Program-made: the position numbers and the translations under genes | Assembly (NCBI GenBank): GCA_963703945.1 | Contig: CAVPGM010000009.1 | Location: forward strand, 124,001 to 188,000 | DNA from: JALORV01 sp963703945 | Lineage (GTDB): Bacteria > Pseudomonadota > Gammaproteobacteria > Burkholderiales > Burkholderiaceae_F | DNA length: 64,000 nucleotides | Reading direction: 5' to 3' | Notes under the pieces: generated by a model | Databases searched by the model: none | What the model was told of the DNA's origin: nothing | The model's input: the letters and a program-made list of their open reading frames with translations, nothing else | Part shown: positions 7,797 to 16,940 of the stretch, one piece after another | How positions within the stretch are numbered: the stretch's first letter is position 1 | Layout of the letters: each line of letters starts with the position of its first letter

Positions 7797-10247
7797 CTAG
7801 GGGATCCCGAAGACAGGTTCGCGGCCAGGCTCCTCGGAAGAAGCGTCTCCATCGTCGTCCGCGGGCCGCGACTGCCCCTCCACAGGGCGGTCGTGCCAAT
7901 AACGCACCGCGACAGCGCGCCAGCGCCGGCGGTCGACCGAGCCGTCCGCCGCAAAGCGCCACTGCAGCGCCCCGTCGCGGTCAGTGCGTGAGAACTCGAT
8001 GGCGCGCGCGGCATAGCGCGCGACGATCGTCGCATCGGGATGGTGGAAACGGTTGTGGTAGCCCGCCTGCGCGAACGCCGCCTTTGCACCGACCGCATCG
8101 AGCAGTGCTTCGCTCGAGGACGACCGACTGCCGTGATGCGGGGCCATCAGCAGTGCCGCAGACGGACTGAGTTCGCGCGCGACGAGGCGTGCTTCCTCGT
8201 CGGCCGGCAGATCGCCGGTGAGCAGCACGCGATTCGGACCGACGATGAACAGCGCGACACAGCTCATCGCATTGGTCGACATGCGCCGTCCATAGTCCGC
8301 GGCCGCAGGGTGGAGCATCCGCACCAAGGGTTCGCCGCCGCCTGCCGTCATGCCGGATGAGCAGCGCTCCACGTTCGGGTAGCCGGCGAGTATCGGATGG
8401 TCGGGCGAAATCGACGTCAGCAGGCGCGCGACCGGAATTCCGCGGACGATCGAAGCCGCGCCACCCGAATGGTCCTGGTCCAGGTGCGATACCACCAAGC
8501 CGTCAACCGTGCCGATGCCGCGGCTGCGCAGATACGGCAGGACGACCCGCGCGCCGGCATCGGCGTCCTGCGAATAGCGTGGCCCCGCGTCGTAGAGCCA
8601 CACCTCGCCGTGCGTTTCGATCACGACGGCCGAGCCCTGTCCGACATCCAGCGCTGTCACCCACAGCGTGCCGGGCGCGGGTCTTTCGCCGGGCCAGAAG
8701 AGCAGCGGCATTGCAACGACCGCGCCCAGCCCGCGCGCCGGCCAGCCCGGTGGGGCGAGCAACCACGCCACGCCGGCGATGGCCAGCGCCGCAAAGGCGA
8801 GCGGCGGCGCCGGAACAGCCGCGGTTGCCCAGCCGGACGCAGACAGCGCACCCAGCAGCCACGCCAGCGCGGCGAACACGCCGTCGGCTGCCGCCAGCAG
8901 TGGCACCGCGATCGCGGCGAGCGGCAGCGGCAGCAGCGCGGCCACAGCGCCAACCAGCGCCAGCGGCGTGACTACCCAGCTGACGACCGGGATCGCGATC
9001 GCGTTCGCCAGCGGCGATACCAGCGATACCTGCTGGAAGAACATCACGGTGGCCGGCACCAGCATCAGCGTCACGGCCACCTGCACGCGTGCCGCGAGCG
9101 CGAGGCGCGAGATGGCCGACCGATCGCCGGACGGACGGCCCAGCACCGCCCAGACGATCGCCGCCACCGCGCCGAATGAAAGCCAGAAGCCGGCCGCCGT
9201 CACGGCCCATGGATCGAACATGCAGACGACCGCGGCTGCCACGGCCAGCGCAGCCCCGGCCGTCAGCCGTCGCCGCAGCAGCCACACCGCGGCCACGCAG
9301 GCCAACATCAGCACGGTGCGTTGCGCCGGGATGCCCCAGCCGGCCAGCAGCGCATACGCGACAGCCGCGCCGACACCGGCGACGATGCCAGCGCTCTGAG
9401 CTGGCACGCGCTGCAGCAGCCACCGCACTCGACGCCACCCAAAGGCCACGATGCCGCCGATCAGCGCCGCGATCATCGTGATGTGCAGACCTGAGATGCT
9501 GACCAGGTGGGCGATGCCCGTCCGGTTGAACAAACTCCAGTCCGCTTCGCCGATCGCGCGCTGGTCGCCGAGCACCAGCGCCAGCAGCACGCCGCCGTAA
9601 CGCAGCCCGCCGAGCGCGCCCAGCATTCGATCGCGCAGGTCACCCCGCGCGCGCTCGATCGCATAGCGCGGCGAGACTACGAAGCCCTGCAAGCGCTCGG
9701 GCGGTTCGGCCGTGCTGCGCACGCTACCGGAGGCGCGCAGGTTTTGCTCGATCATCCAGGCCTCGAAATCGTATCCGCCCGGATTCACGGTTCCGTGCGG
9801 CCGCTTCAGCCTGACGAGGAACCGCCAGCGTTCGCCGGCCCGCACCGGCTCGCCCGCGTTGTACCAGCCGAGCAGGACGCGCGCCGGCACCGAAGCCTGT
9901 GGATCCTGCGCTTCGACGTCGAATTCGAAGCGCACTCCCCGATCCAGCCGGGCCGGCAGGCTGGCCACTACGCCCGTGATCCGCACGTCGCGACCTTCGT
10001 CGTCCGGCGCCAATGCCTCGGCCATGCGCCAATGAGCGCGAACGCCGGCATAGCCGAATCCGGCCGCCAGCGCTCCGCAGACGATCAGCACGGCGGCAAG
10101 CCGAGTGTCTTTCGACCGGGCTCCCGCGACAAGCAGTGCGCAGCCGCCGAGCGCGGCAATGGCCAGCACCGCCATCGGGGCCAGCTGGGATTGGGCCTGC
10201 AGCACGCACACCCCGAGCACGAAACTCGCCAGCGCCGCGATCAGCAT
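7797..10247 (-). CDS. comEC: DNA internalisation competence protein ComEC/Rec2
   Basis: The 816-residue inner-membrane protein has N-terminal membrane helices and a DUF4131 region (about 1-190). The multi-helix Competence domain follows (about 210-490, with SISGLHITMIAALIGG). The C-terminal part is a metallo-beta-lactamase-like domain with HLDQDH near residue 585 and a later PHHGS. It forms the channel for single-stranded DNA during natural transformation, and the C-terminal domain may degrade the non-transported strand. The ATG at 10247 overlaps the end of tatD by seven bases. Length is normal and no defect is visible. A frame continuing upstream to 11225 is tatD sequence read in a shifted frame, not a real extension. 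Confidence 0.93.
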   Translation of the reverse strand: MLIAALASFVLGVCVLQAQSQLAPMAVLAIAALGGCALLVAGARSKDTRLAAVLIVCGALAAGFGYAGVRAHWRMAEALAPDDEGRDVRITGVVASLPARLDRGVRFEFDVEAQDPQASVPARVLLGWYNAGEPVRAGERWRFLVRLKRPHGTVNPGGYDFEAWMIEQNLRASGSVRSTAEPPERLQGFVVSPRYAIERARGDLRDRMLGALGGLRYGGVLLALVLGDQRAIGEADWSLFNRTGIAHLVSISGLHITMIAALIGGIVAFGWRRVRWLLQRVPAQSAGIVAGVGAAVAYALLAGWGIPAQRTVLMLACVAAVWLLRRRLTAGAALAVAAAVVCMFDPWAVTAAGFWLSFGAVAAIVWAVLGRPSGDRSAISRLALAARVQVAVTLMLVPATVMFFQQVSLVSPLANAIAIPVVSWVVTPLALVGAVAALLPLPLAAIAVPLLAAADGVFAALAWLLGALSASGWATAAVPAPPLAFAALAIAGVAWLLAPPGWPARGLGAVVAMPLLFWPGERPAPGTLWVTALDVGQGSAVVIETHGEVWLYDAGPRYSQDADAGARVVLPYLRSRGIGTVDGLVVSHLDQDHSGGAASIVRGIPVARLLTSISPDHPILAGYPNVERCSSGMTAGGGEPLVRMLHPAAADYGRRMSTNAMSCVALFIVGPNRVLLTGDLPADEEARLVARELSPSAALLMAPHHGSRSSSSEALLDAVGAKAAFAQAGYHNRFHHPDATIVARYAARAIEFSRTDRDGALQWRFAADGSVDRRRWRAVAVRYWHDRPVEGQSRPADDDGDASSEEPGREPVFGIP

Positions 10248-11060
10248 GGCGTCGACGGGCGATCGAGCAGCGCCGCGAGACGAGGCAACGCGGCCGCGGC
10301 GTTTTCCCGAGCCTGCTCCGCAAGATCGTCGAGCGAGACCCCTCTCAGCGAAGCAACCTCGGTCGCGATGCGCGCCAGGTCGGCCGGCTCGGTGCGACCC
10401 GGCGCGCCGTCCGGAGCACGACGCCACGACGGGACGATGTAGGGCGCATCGGTCTCCAGCACCCAGGCATGCGCTGCGGTCGCCGCGACGTGGCGTCGGA
10501 TCCGCTGCGAACCGCTGTAAGTCAGCGCGCCACCGAAGCCGAGCCGGAATCCACGCGCGACGAACTGGTCGGCCTGCTGCTTGCTCCCGTTGAATGCATG
10601 GATGATCCCGCCGGGAACTTCGATCCGGCGCAGATGCTTCAGCAGCATGATCGGCCGAATGCCGTACGTGGACGATGACTGGGAGGCCGACATCGCGCGC
10701 GATGCGCAATTGTTCGCGGTAGAACCACTCCTGTCGCTCGAGCGTGGACGCGGCAACGGCCAGATCGATGCCGATCTCGCCGACTGCGACACAGCGCGGG
10801 TCGTTCGTCGCGGCGCGCACCGCCTCGCGCAACCGCTCGATCTCTTCGGGCCCGGTGTGCTGCAACCACAGCGGATGGATCCCGAGTGCATACGCAAATC
10901 CGTAGCGGTGCGCGATCGCGCGAGCCGCTTCACCGTCGTCCACCTCACCGGTCGGGATCACCACCATCGTCACGCCGGCATCGCGGGCCCTCGCGACGAC
11001 AGCGTCGCGGTCCGCGTCGAACTCCCCGGCCTCGAGGTGGCAATGGGTGTCGATCCACAT
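10241..11060 (-). pseudogene. TatD-family metal-dependent hydrolase, one-base frameshift near 10649
   Basis: The N-terminal part reads MWIDTHCHLEAGEFD, with the metal-binding HCH, through VIVHVRHSAD. The rest of the family (MLLKHLRR, GGIIHAFNGSKQQADQF, LETDAPY) continues in the next frame to the stop at 10241. Deleting one C between GAT and ATG near 10649 restores a 272-residue TatD of normal length with all metal-binding regions. TatD proteins are 3'-5' DNA exonucleases or D-aminoacyl-tRNA deacylase-like hydrolases. As written, the first frame avoids stops and runs on into comEC. A sequencing error is at least as likely as a real mutation. Confidence 0.85.
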
Positions 11061-11117
11061 TGGAAGGAGTCTAGGGCACCGCTCGGCCGCGCCTCCTCGT
11101 ACCGCTAGACTTTCAGC

Positions 11118-11675
11118 ATGCCGCGACGGTTCTTCCGCAGGGTGATGCCGAATGTCGACAAGGTGCGCGAAGTGCGCGCCCTGTCGATATTCGGTGACAC
11201 GCTGTTCCACCCGGCGCTGTGGCACCTGAACCGTCGATCCGCAGCCGGAGGCGTCGCAGTTGGCATGTTCTGCGGCCTGATCCCGGGCCCGCTGCAGATG
11301 CTGGGCGCAGGCATCGTCTGCGTGGTGTTTCGCGTCAACCTGCCGGTTGCGCTGGTCACCACGCTGTATACGAATCCGGTGACCATCGTGCCGCTCTACC
11401 TGATCGCCTATCAGCTCGGCTCGCTGGTGCTCGGCGGATCGGCGCTACACCCGCTGATCACTCCGCCCGAGTGGGACTGGTCGAGTCCCCTGGCTTCGAT
11501 GGAGGCAGTCACTCGCTGGACGCTCAGCCTCGGTCCACCGCTGGCTCTCGGTGTCTTCCTGCTCGCCTGTCTGCTGTCAGCGCTCGGCTACGTGGTGGTG
11601 CGAACGCTGTGGAGTGCCGGTCTTCGCCGCGCCTGGGTCAGGCGAAAAGCCGCACGGGCCAGTCGCTCGACCTAG
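11118..11675 (+). CDS. DUF2062 family membrane protein
   Basis: The 185-residue product has the DUF2062 core: HPALWHLNRRSAAGGVAVGMFCGLIPGPLQMLGA near residues 32-65 and LVTTLYTNPVTIVPLYLIAYQLG near 78-100. It has three to four predicted membrane helices, the last near residues 138-163, and a basic C-terminus. The family is widespread in proteobacteria and has no proven function. The gene is transcribed away from tatD/comEC and converges on lolD. Confidence 0.9.
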   Translation: MPRRFFRRVMPNVDKVREVRALSIFGDTLFHPALWHLNRRSAAGGVAVGMFCGLIPGPLQMLGAGIVCVVFRVNLPVALVTTLYTNPVTIVPLYLIAYQLGSLVLGGSALHPLITPPEWDWSSPLASMEAVTRWTLSLGPPLALGVFLLACLLSALGYVVVRTLWSAGLRRAWVRRKAARASRST

Positions 11676-11694
11676 CGTCATACCCGCACCCGGC

Positions 11695-12384
11695 CTATAT
11701 CGAGGCCGCAGAGAGGCGGCCGTGCTCCAGGCGCAGCACGCGATCGCAACGCGCGGCCAGCTCGGGATCGTGCGTGACGATGACCACCGCGGTGCCGCTG
11801 TCCTGCGCCAGTCCGACGAAAACGCCAAACACGGTGCGCGCAGTATCTCGATCCAGATTGCCCGTCGGCTCGTCGGCCAGCACGCAGGCCGGCTGTGTGA
11901 CGATGGCCCGCGCGATGGCCGTGCGCTGGCGCTCGCCGCCGGACAGCTCGGTCGGATGATGCTGCATGCGGGCATGCAATCCGACAGCGGTCAGCGCGCT
12001 CTCGGCCCGGTCGCGCGCCGCGCCGAGCGCCATGCGGCGGATCGCAAGCGGCATTGCGACGTTGTCGATCGCGGTGAACTCGGGCAGCAGATGGTGGAAC
12101 TGGTAGACGAAGCCGAGCCGTTCGTTGCGCAGCCGCCCGCGCTCGGCGTCGCTCAGTCGCGCCAGCTCGCGGCCTTCGATCACGACGTCGCCGCGATCGG
12201 CGGCGTCCAGGCCGCCGAGAACGTGCAGCAGCGTGCTCTTGCCGGACCCCGAGGCGCCGACGATCGCGACGATTTCGCCCTGCGCCACGTCGAGTTCCGC
12301 GCCACGCAGCACTTCGACCGCCAGGCCGCCCTCGCGATAGGCCTTGTGCAGATCACGCGCGGAAAGCACCGGCGTGTCAGTCAT
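11695..12384 (-). CDS. lolD: Lipoprotein-releasing ABC transporter ATPase LolD
   Basis: The 229-residue ABC ATPase has Walker A GASGSGKS (43-50), a Q-loop in VYQFHHLLPEFTA, the signature LSGGERQRTAIARA and Walker B VLADEPTGNLD. It powers release of outer-membrane lipoproteins from the inner membrane to LolA as part of LolCDE. The ATG overlaps the stop of lolC by eight bases, so the two are translationally coupled. MacB-type ATPases look similar, but the lolC partner and the Lol-type EFTAIDNVAMPL motif fix the call. Confidence 0.95.
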   Translation of the reverse strand: MTDTPVLSARDLHKAYREGGLAVEVLRGAELDVAQGEIVAIVGASGSGKSTLLHVLGGLDAADRGDVVIEGRELARLSDAERGRLRNERLGFVYQFHHLLPEFTAIDNVAMPLAIRRMALGAARDRAESALTAVGLHARMQHHPTELSGGERQRTAIARAIVTQPACVLADEPTGNLDRDTARTVFGVFVGLAQDSGTAVVIVTHDPELAARCDRVLRLEHGRLSAASI

Positions 12385-13630
12385 ACCTGAGAGCCTCGGC
12401 CGGGCGGACGCGCGACGCGCGCCAGCTCGGATACAGCGTCGCTACCAGCGACAGCACGATCGAAATCACCGCGATCGGAACCACGTCGCTCGCGCGCGGA
12501 TCGGACGGCAGCGTCGAAATGAAGTAGATGTCCTGCGGAATCAGCGGGAATCCCGCGATCCTTTCTATCGTCGGGAAGATCGTATCCAGGTTGTTGGCGA
12601 TGAAGAGTCCGCTGACCACTCCCAGCAGTGTGCCCAGCACGCCGATCAGCGCGCCCTGCACCATGAACACGGCCATCACGCTGCTCGGCGTGGCTCCGAG
12701 CGTGCGCAAAATGGCGATGTCCGGCTGCTTCTCGGTCACCGTCATCACCAGCGTCGACACCAGGTTGAATGCCGCGACGGCAACGATCAGCGCCAGGATG
12801 ATGAACATCATCCGTTTCTCGACCTGCACGGCAGCAAACCAGCTGCGGTTCTGCTTTGTCCAGTCGCGCACCAGCAGACCGGACGGCAAGGTGCGCGCGA
12901 GCGCGACGGCGATCTCCGGCGCGCGTTGCATGTCGGCGACCTTCAGCCGCACACCGGTCGGACCATCGACACGGAACAGTCGCTGAGCGTCCGCGATGTG
13001 GATCAGCGCCAGCGAACTGTCGTATTCGTAGTGCCCCGAGTCGAACGTGCCCGTCAGCGTGAACTGCTTCAGGCGCGGCACCACACCCGCTGGCGTGACC
13101 TGGCCCTGCGGCGCGATCAGTGTGATCTTCTCGCCGAGGCTGACGCCGAGCGCGCGCGCCAGCTCGCCTCCGAGAACGATGTTGAACTCGCCGTCCTTCA
13201 ATGCAGTCAGCGGCTCGCCCCGCACCTGGCGGGCGATGTCGGATACCGCGGGCTCGGACACCGGATCGACCCCACGCACCAGCACTCCGCGTACAGCGTC
13301 ACCGCGAGTCAGCAGGCCTTGCGCGTTGACGTAGGGCGCAGCGCCGACCACGTCGGGGTTGCGCCGCACTTCCTCGGAGATCTGTCGCCAGTCGATCGGC
13401 CCGTTGAGCGCGAACACCTCGATATGCGACACCACCGACAGCATGCGGTCGCGCACCTGCGAGACAAATCCGTTCATGACCGAAAGCACGACGATCAGCG
13501 CCATCACGCCGAGCGCGATCCCGAGCATCGATATGCCGGATATGAACGAAATGAATCCGTTGCGACGGCGGGCGCGGCGTCCGGCGCGCGTGTAGCGCAG
13601 GCCGATGCGAAGTTCGTACGGAAGGTTCAA
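12377..13630 (-). CDS. lolC: Lipoprotein-releasing ABC transporter permease LolC/E
   Basis: The 417-residue permease begins LNLPYELRIGLRYTRAGRR, with a first membrane helix near 30-50 (GISMLGIALGVMALIVVLSVMNGF). A long periplasmic domain follows, then three C-terminal helices, ending in SWRASRVRPAEALRYD. The start must be the TTG at 13630: homology begins there, no ATG or GTG fits, and the length matches the family. No good Shine-Dalgarno precedes it. A single LolC/E-type permease before lolD suggests a homodimeric LolF-like arrangement; no second permease gene is in the window. Confidence 0.92.
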   Translation of the reverse strand: MNLPYELRIGLRYTRAGRRARRRNGFISFISGISMLGIALGVMALIVVLSVMNGFVSQVRDRMLSVVSHIEVFALNGPIDWRQISEEVRRNPDVVGAAPYVNAQGLLTRGDAVRGVLVRGVDPVSEPAVSDIARQVRGEPLTALKDGEFNIVLGGELARALGVSLGEKITLIAPQGQVTPAGVVPRLKQFTLTGTFDSGHYEYDSSLALIHIADAQRLFRVDGPTGVRLKVADMQRAPEIAVALARTLPSGLLVRDWTKQNRSWFAAVQVEKRMMFIILALIVAVAAFNLVSTLVMTVTEKQPDIAILRTLGATPSSVMAVFMVQGALIGVLGTLLGVVSGLFIANNLDTIFPTIERIAGFPLIPQDIYFISTLPSDPRASDVVPIAVISIVLSLVATLYPSWRASRVRPAEALRYD

Positions 13631-13654
13631 GTGGGTGCCAGCCGGAGCGAGCCG

Positions 13655-13660
13655 ATTGTA
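13655..13660 (-). promoter_or_regulatory. Candidate -10 box for lolCD
   Basis: On the minus strand GATACAAT (core TACAAT) lies about 25 nt upstream of the lolC TTG. No good -35 box is visible at 16-18 bp. The divergent gene at 13729 shares this 98-bp gap. Confidence 0.35.
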
Positions 13661-13728
13661 TCCATAGGGCAGTGTGGACCGATGCAGCGGCGCCGGAGCG
13701 ATACTGTCCGGCCCATAGAATCGCCGAA

Positions 13729-14715
13729 ATGCCCTTGACATTGATGATCGCCGGTGCGCTCGTACCCGCCGAGGTTGCCGCCGAGCTGAGCGCGGCAAGC
13801 GCCGGCGCGCTGGCGCAACGGCTCTCGCGTGCGAAGCTCGAGAGCTCGATCGTCGAGCAGTCCGGCCCGGCGGACGAGGCCTGGCTGTCGCGTGAACTCT
13901 TCGCCGGATCGCTGCCCATCCCGACCGCACCGTATGCATGGACGGAACTCGGAGGCGACTCCGCGGTGGACGAGCAGATCTGGCACGCCGAACCGGTCCA
14001 CCTGGCGATCGGACTCGACAGCGCCGTTGTGAACTCGCTCGACGAGGCGGCGCCAGATGCAGCCGAGTCGGATGCCCTGATCGCAGCCGCTGGCGAGCAC
14101 ACCGAGCCCGCGGGTTGCCGGCTCGAGCGCCTCGGCGATCGCTGGTTCCTGCGCAGCGCGCGCCGATGGACTTTCAGCGGGCAGTCGCTCGCCGCGGCCA
14201 TCGGTCGACCGGTCGAGTTGCCTGCGCGCGACAACGACGACGCGCTCGCGTGGAGCCGTCTGCACAATGCCATCCAGATGAGTTGGCATGATCATCCAGT
14301 CAACCTGGCGCGCGATGCACGCGGGCAGACGACGATCAGCGGCCTGTGGCTGCACGGAGGCGGTATGTATCGCTCGCTGCCTGCGCTGCGCTGGTCGCAG
14401 GTGGTGAGCGACCAACCCGGCTTGCGCGGCGCTGCGCGGGCCGCGGGCGCAGCCGCCGCTCCGCTGCCTGGGCCGTTTATCGACCGCGCGCTAATCGTGT
14501 GGGACGATGCGTTGTTGCCATCCCGACTACAGGACTGGTCGCGCTGGCGCGAGGCGATGATCGAGATCGACCATCGCCTCGGCGCGCTGGCTGCGTCGTC
14601 GGTGGACGAACTCGTGGTGACTGGGCGGCAGCGCACCAAGCGCTGGCGGATCCGGGCCAGCGATCGCCTGCGTTGGTGGCGAACACGAACCCTGGCCGAG
14701 GCCTGCGCCGAATGA
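13729..14715 (+). CDS. Conserved hypothetical protein upstream of recJ (often annotated phosphoglycerate mutase-like)
   Basis: The 328-residue cytoplasmic protein opens MPLTLMIAGALVPAEVAAEL and contains LHNAIQMSWHDHPVNLARDARG and a later GLWLHGGGMYRSLPALRW. The pattern FNEVQMLLHxHPVNxxRxxxG followed by SxWxWGGG is typical of a conserved betaproteobacterial protein always next to recJ. That family is loosely labelled as cofactor-independent phosphoglycerate mutase-related. I see no complete mutase active site, so the enzymatic label should not be trusted. The stop overlaps the recJ start (ATGA), suggesting co-expression. Confidence 0.8.
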   Translation: MPLTLMIAGALVPAEVAAELSAASAGALAQRLSRAKLESSIVEQSGPADEAWLSRELFAGSLPIPTAPYAWTELGGDSAVDEQIWHAEPVHLAIGLDSAVVNSLDEAAPDAAESDALIAAAGEHTEPAGCRLERLGDRWFLRSARRWTFSGQSLAAAIGRPVELPARDNDDALAWSRLHNAIQMSWHDHPVNLARDARGQTTISGLWLHGGGMYRSLPALRWSQVVSDQPGLRGAARAAGAAAAPLPGPFIDRALIVWDDALLPSRLQDWSRWREAMIEIDHRLGALAASSVDELVVTGRQRTKRWRIRASDRLRWWRTRTLAEACAE

Positions 14716-16415
14716 CACGGCTCACCGCTCGCGACTATGACCCCGCCGTCGCCCGCAGGCTGGCATCGACCGGCATGCCGGGGCCACTGGCGCGTGCGCT
14801 CGCGGCGCGCGGCATCACCAGTGATGCCGACCTGCGACTTTCACTCGAAGGCCTGACCGCGCCCGCGGAGCTGAGCCACGTCAGCGAAGCCGCGATCCTG
14901 CTGGCCGATGCCATCGAGGCCGATGCCAAGCTGTTGATCGTCGCCGACTACGACTGCGACGGCGCGACGGCCTGCGCGGTCGGGCTGCGCGGACTGCGCA
15001 TGCTGGCGGCCGGTACGCGGGCCTCAATCGATTATCTCGTGCCCAACCGTTTCGAGTACGGCTACGGCCTGACACCCGAGATCGTCGATCTGGCCGCACT
15101 GCGCGGACCCGACCTTCTCATCACCGTCGACAACGGCATCGCGAGCGTTGAGGGCGTGGCGCGGGCGAACGACCTCGGCATCGACGTGCTGATCACCGAT
15201 CACCACCTGCCGGGTGCGGTACTGCCGGCGGCTGCCTGCATCGTCAACCCGAACCAGCCAGGCTGCGGCTTTCCGAGCAAGCACCTGGCGGGCGTTGGCG
15301 TGATGTTCTATGTGCTGCTGGCTTTGCGTTCGGAACTGCGTTCGCGCGGACACTTCGACGTTTCTTCGCAGCCGCGGCTCGATATCCTCCTCGACCTCGT
15401 CGCGCTCGGCACCGTTGCCGACGTCGTCCGGCTGGATCACAACAACCGCGTCCTGGTGGCGCAGGGCTTGCAGCGCATACGCACCGGCCGCCTGAACCCC
15501 GGCATGGCCGCACTTTTCCAGGCCACCGGTTGTGACGCACGCACGGCGCGTGCCACCGACCTCGGCTTTGCCATCGGACCACGCATCAACGCGGCGGGGC
15601 GCCTGACCGACATGACGGTCGGCATCGAATGCCTTGTGACCGACAGCTTCGAGCGAGCGCTCGAACTCGCGCGCCAGCTCGATGCGCTGAACCGCGAACG
15701 GCGCGAGATCGAAGGCGATATGCAGCTCGATGCGCTTGCGGTCCTCGACGAGGCCGACCTCGCAGGCCGCAGCACGATCTGCCTGTACAACGAGACTTGG
15801 CATCAGGGCGTCGTCGGCCTGGTCGCGTCGCGCGTCAAGGAGCGCTTCCATCGGCCGACGATCGCCTTCGCCCGCGCCAGCGAGTCCGAACTGCGCGGCT
15901 CCGGGCGCTCGATCGACGGCGTTCACCTGCGCGACACGCTGGATATCGTCACCAAGACCGCGCCGAATCTGGTGCGGCGCTTCGGCGGACATGCAATGGC
16001 CGCGGGCCTCACACTCGCCGCCGACGGCTACGACGCCTTCGTCGAAGCCTTCGAGCAGGCGACGAGCGCCTCATGCGACCGCGCGCTGTTCGCCCGCACC
16101 GTCGCGACCGATGGTCCGCTCAGGGCCGACGAAATCGGACTGCCGCTGATCAATGCCGTTGACGAGCACGTGTGGGGACAGGGCTTTTCTGCGCCACTGT
16201 TCGCTAACTCGTTCACGGTACTCGAACAACGCCTGGTCAAGGACAAACACCTGAAACTGGCCCTCGACCTCGACGGCCGGCGCTTCGAAGCCATCTGGTT
16301 CCGGCACTCCGACCCGCTGCCGAAGGAAGTGCAACTCGCCTACCGTCTAGTGGCGGACGACTACAACGGCATGCGGCGCGTGCAATTGGTCATCGAGCAC
16401 CTCGCTACGGCTTGA
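14712..16415 (+). CDS. recJ: Single-stranded-DNA-specific exonuclease RecJ
   Basis: The 567-residue protein carries the DHH phosphoesterase motifs: VADYDCDGATA (79-84 core), VDNGI and ITDHH (DHH 163-165). It also has the DHHA1 motif GRSIDGVHLRDTLD near residue 400 and GGHAMAAGLTL. RecJ is a 5'-3' single-strand exonuclease used in recombination and mismatch repair. Length is normal. It is coupled to the preceding conserved gene by ATGA. Confidence 0.96.
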   Translation: MTRLTARDYDPAVARRLASTGMPGPLARALAARGITSDADLRLSLEGLTAPAELSHVSEAAILLADAIEADAKLLIVADYDCDGATACAVGLRGLRMLAAGTRASIDYLVPNRFEYGYGLTPEIVDLAALRGPDLLITVDNGIASVEGVARANDLGIDVLITDHHLPGAVLPAAACIVNPNQPGCGFPSKHLAGVGVMFYVLLALRSELRSRGHFDVSSQPRLDILLDLVALGTVADVVRLDHNNRVLVAQGLQRIRTGRLNPGMAALFQATGCDARTARATDLGFAIGPRINAAGRLTDMTVGIECLVTDSFERALELARQLDALNRERREIEGDMQLDALAVLDEADLAGRSTICLYNETWHQGVVGLVASRVKERFHRPTIAFARASESELRGSGRSIDGVHLRDTLDIVTKTAPNLVRRFGGHAMAAGLTLAADGYDAFVEAFEQATSASCDRALFARTVATDGPLRADEIGLPLINAVDEHVWGQGFSAPLFANSFTVLEQRLVKDKHLKLALDLDGRRFEAIWFRHSDPLPKEVQLAYRLVADDYNGMRRVQLVIEHLATA

Positions 16416-16446
16416 CGGCCGCAGCGGATGCATAGAAAGTGCCGCG

Positions 16447-16471
16447 CAGACGCGCGTCCGAAGCGCGTCTG
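16447..16471. terminator. Perfect hairpin downstream of recJ
   Basis: CAGACGCGC, a seven-base loop and GCGCGTCTG form a perfect nine-base-pair stem 31 bases after the recJ stop. No U-tract follows on either strand, so it is not a classical intrinsic terminator. It could stabilise the mRNA end. Confidence 0.4.
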
Positions 16472-16502
16472 ACCAACAACAGCAGGCTCGCCGGAGGACT
16501 GG

Positions 16503-16940
16503 ATGAAACGCGTTTCCTTACTCGCCGCATCTTTGGCGCTCGCCCTGACCGGCTGCGCCCAGCTCTACCTGCTCCTCGGCAAAGCATCGAACGAAACGCC
16601 GGTCGTCGTCGTCGCGGGCGGCGTCGTGAAAGCCGTCGATCCCGATCCGCTGCGCTTCAAGCGGGGAAACACTGACGTCACGATCACCTGGCAGCTCGAC
16701 TCCGCCCATCGGTTCGCCGCCAATGGCATCGTCATCGACGGCGAAATCACACGCGACCCGAAGGGCAAGCCGGACCCCAGGCAGACCGAGATCGTTAACT
16801 GCGCACGCCAGAAGGACACGCGGTTCACGTGTCAGAACCGGAACACGCGGCCCGGGACCTACAAGTACACGGTGCGGATCGAGACCGCAGATGGCAAGCC
16901 GCTGCCACCGTTCGATCCGGTCATCGTCAACATGGAGTGA
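16503..16940 (+). CDS. Small lipoprotein of unknown function
   Basis: The 145-residue product has a short signal peptide ending in the lipobox LTGC (Cys17). A globular domain follows with a strand-rich pattern (VDPDPLRFKRGNTDVTITWQL) and two cysteines, in VNCARQ and FTCQN, that could form a disulphide. GGAGG precedes the ATG by six bases. It should be an outer-membrane or periplasmic lipoprotein exported through Lol. I recognise no family with a known role. Its last 14 bp overlap the 3' end of the convergent cyclase gene. Confidence 0.8.
   Translation: MKRVSLLAASLALALTGCAQLYLLLGKASNETPVVVVAGGVVKAVDPDPLRFKRGNTDVTITWQLDSAHRFAANGIVIDGEITRDPKGKPDPRQTEIVNCARQKDTRFTCQNRNTRPGTYKYTVRIETADGKPLPPFDPVIVNME

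Noticed and set aside
7797..11225. A single 1,142-codon protein combining TatD and ComEC
   Set aside because: The middle 135 codons are TatD read in the wrong frame; both families are complete separately once one base is removed.
13729..14715. Genuine phosphoglycerate mutase upstream of recJ
   Set aside because: The family label is traditional, but I cannot see the phosphatase-type metal ligands, so I keep it as conserved hypothetical.
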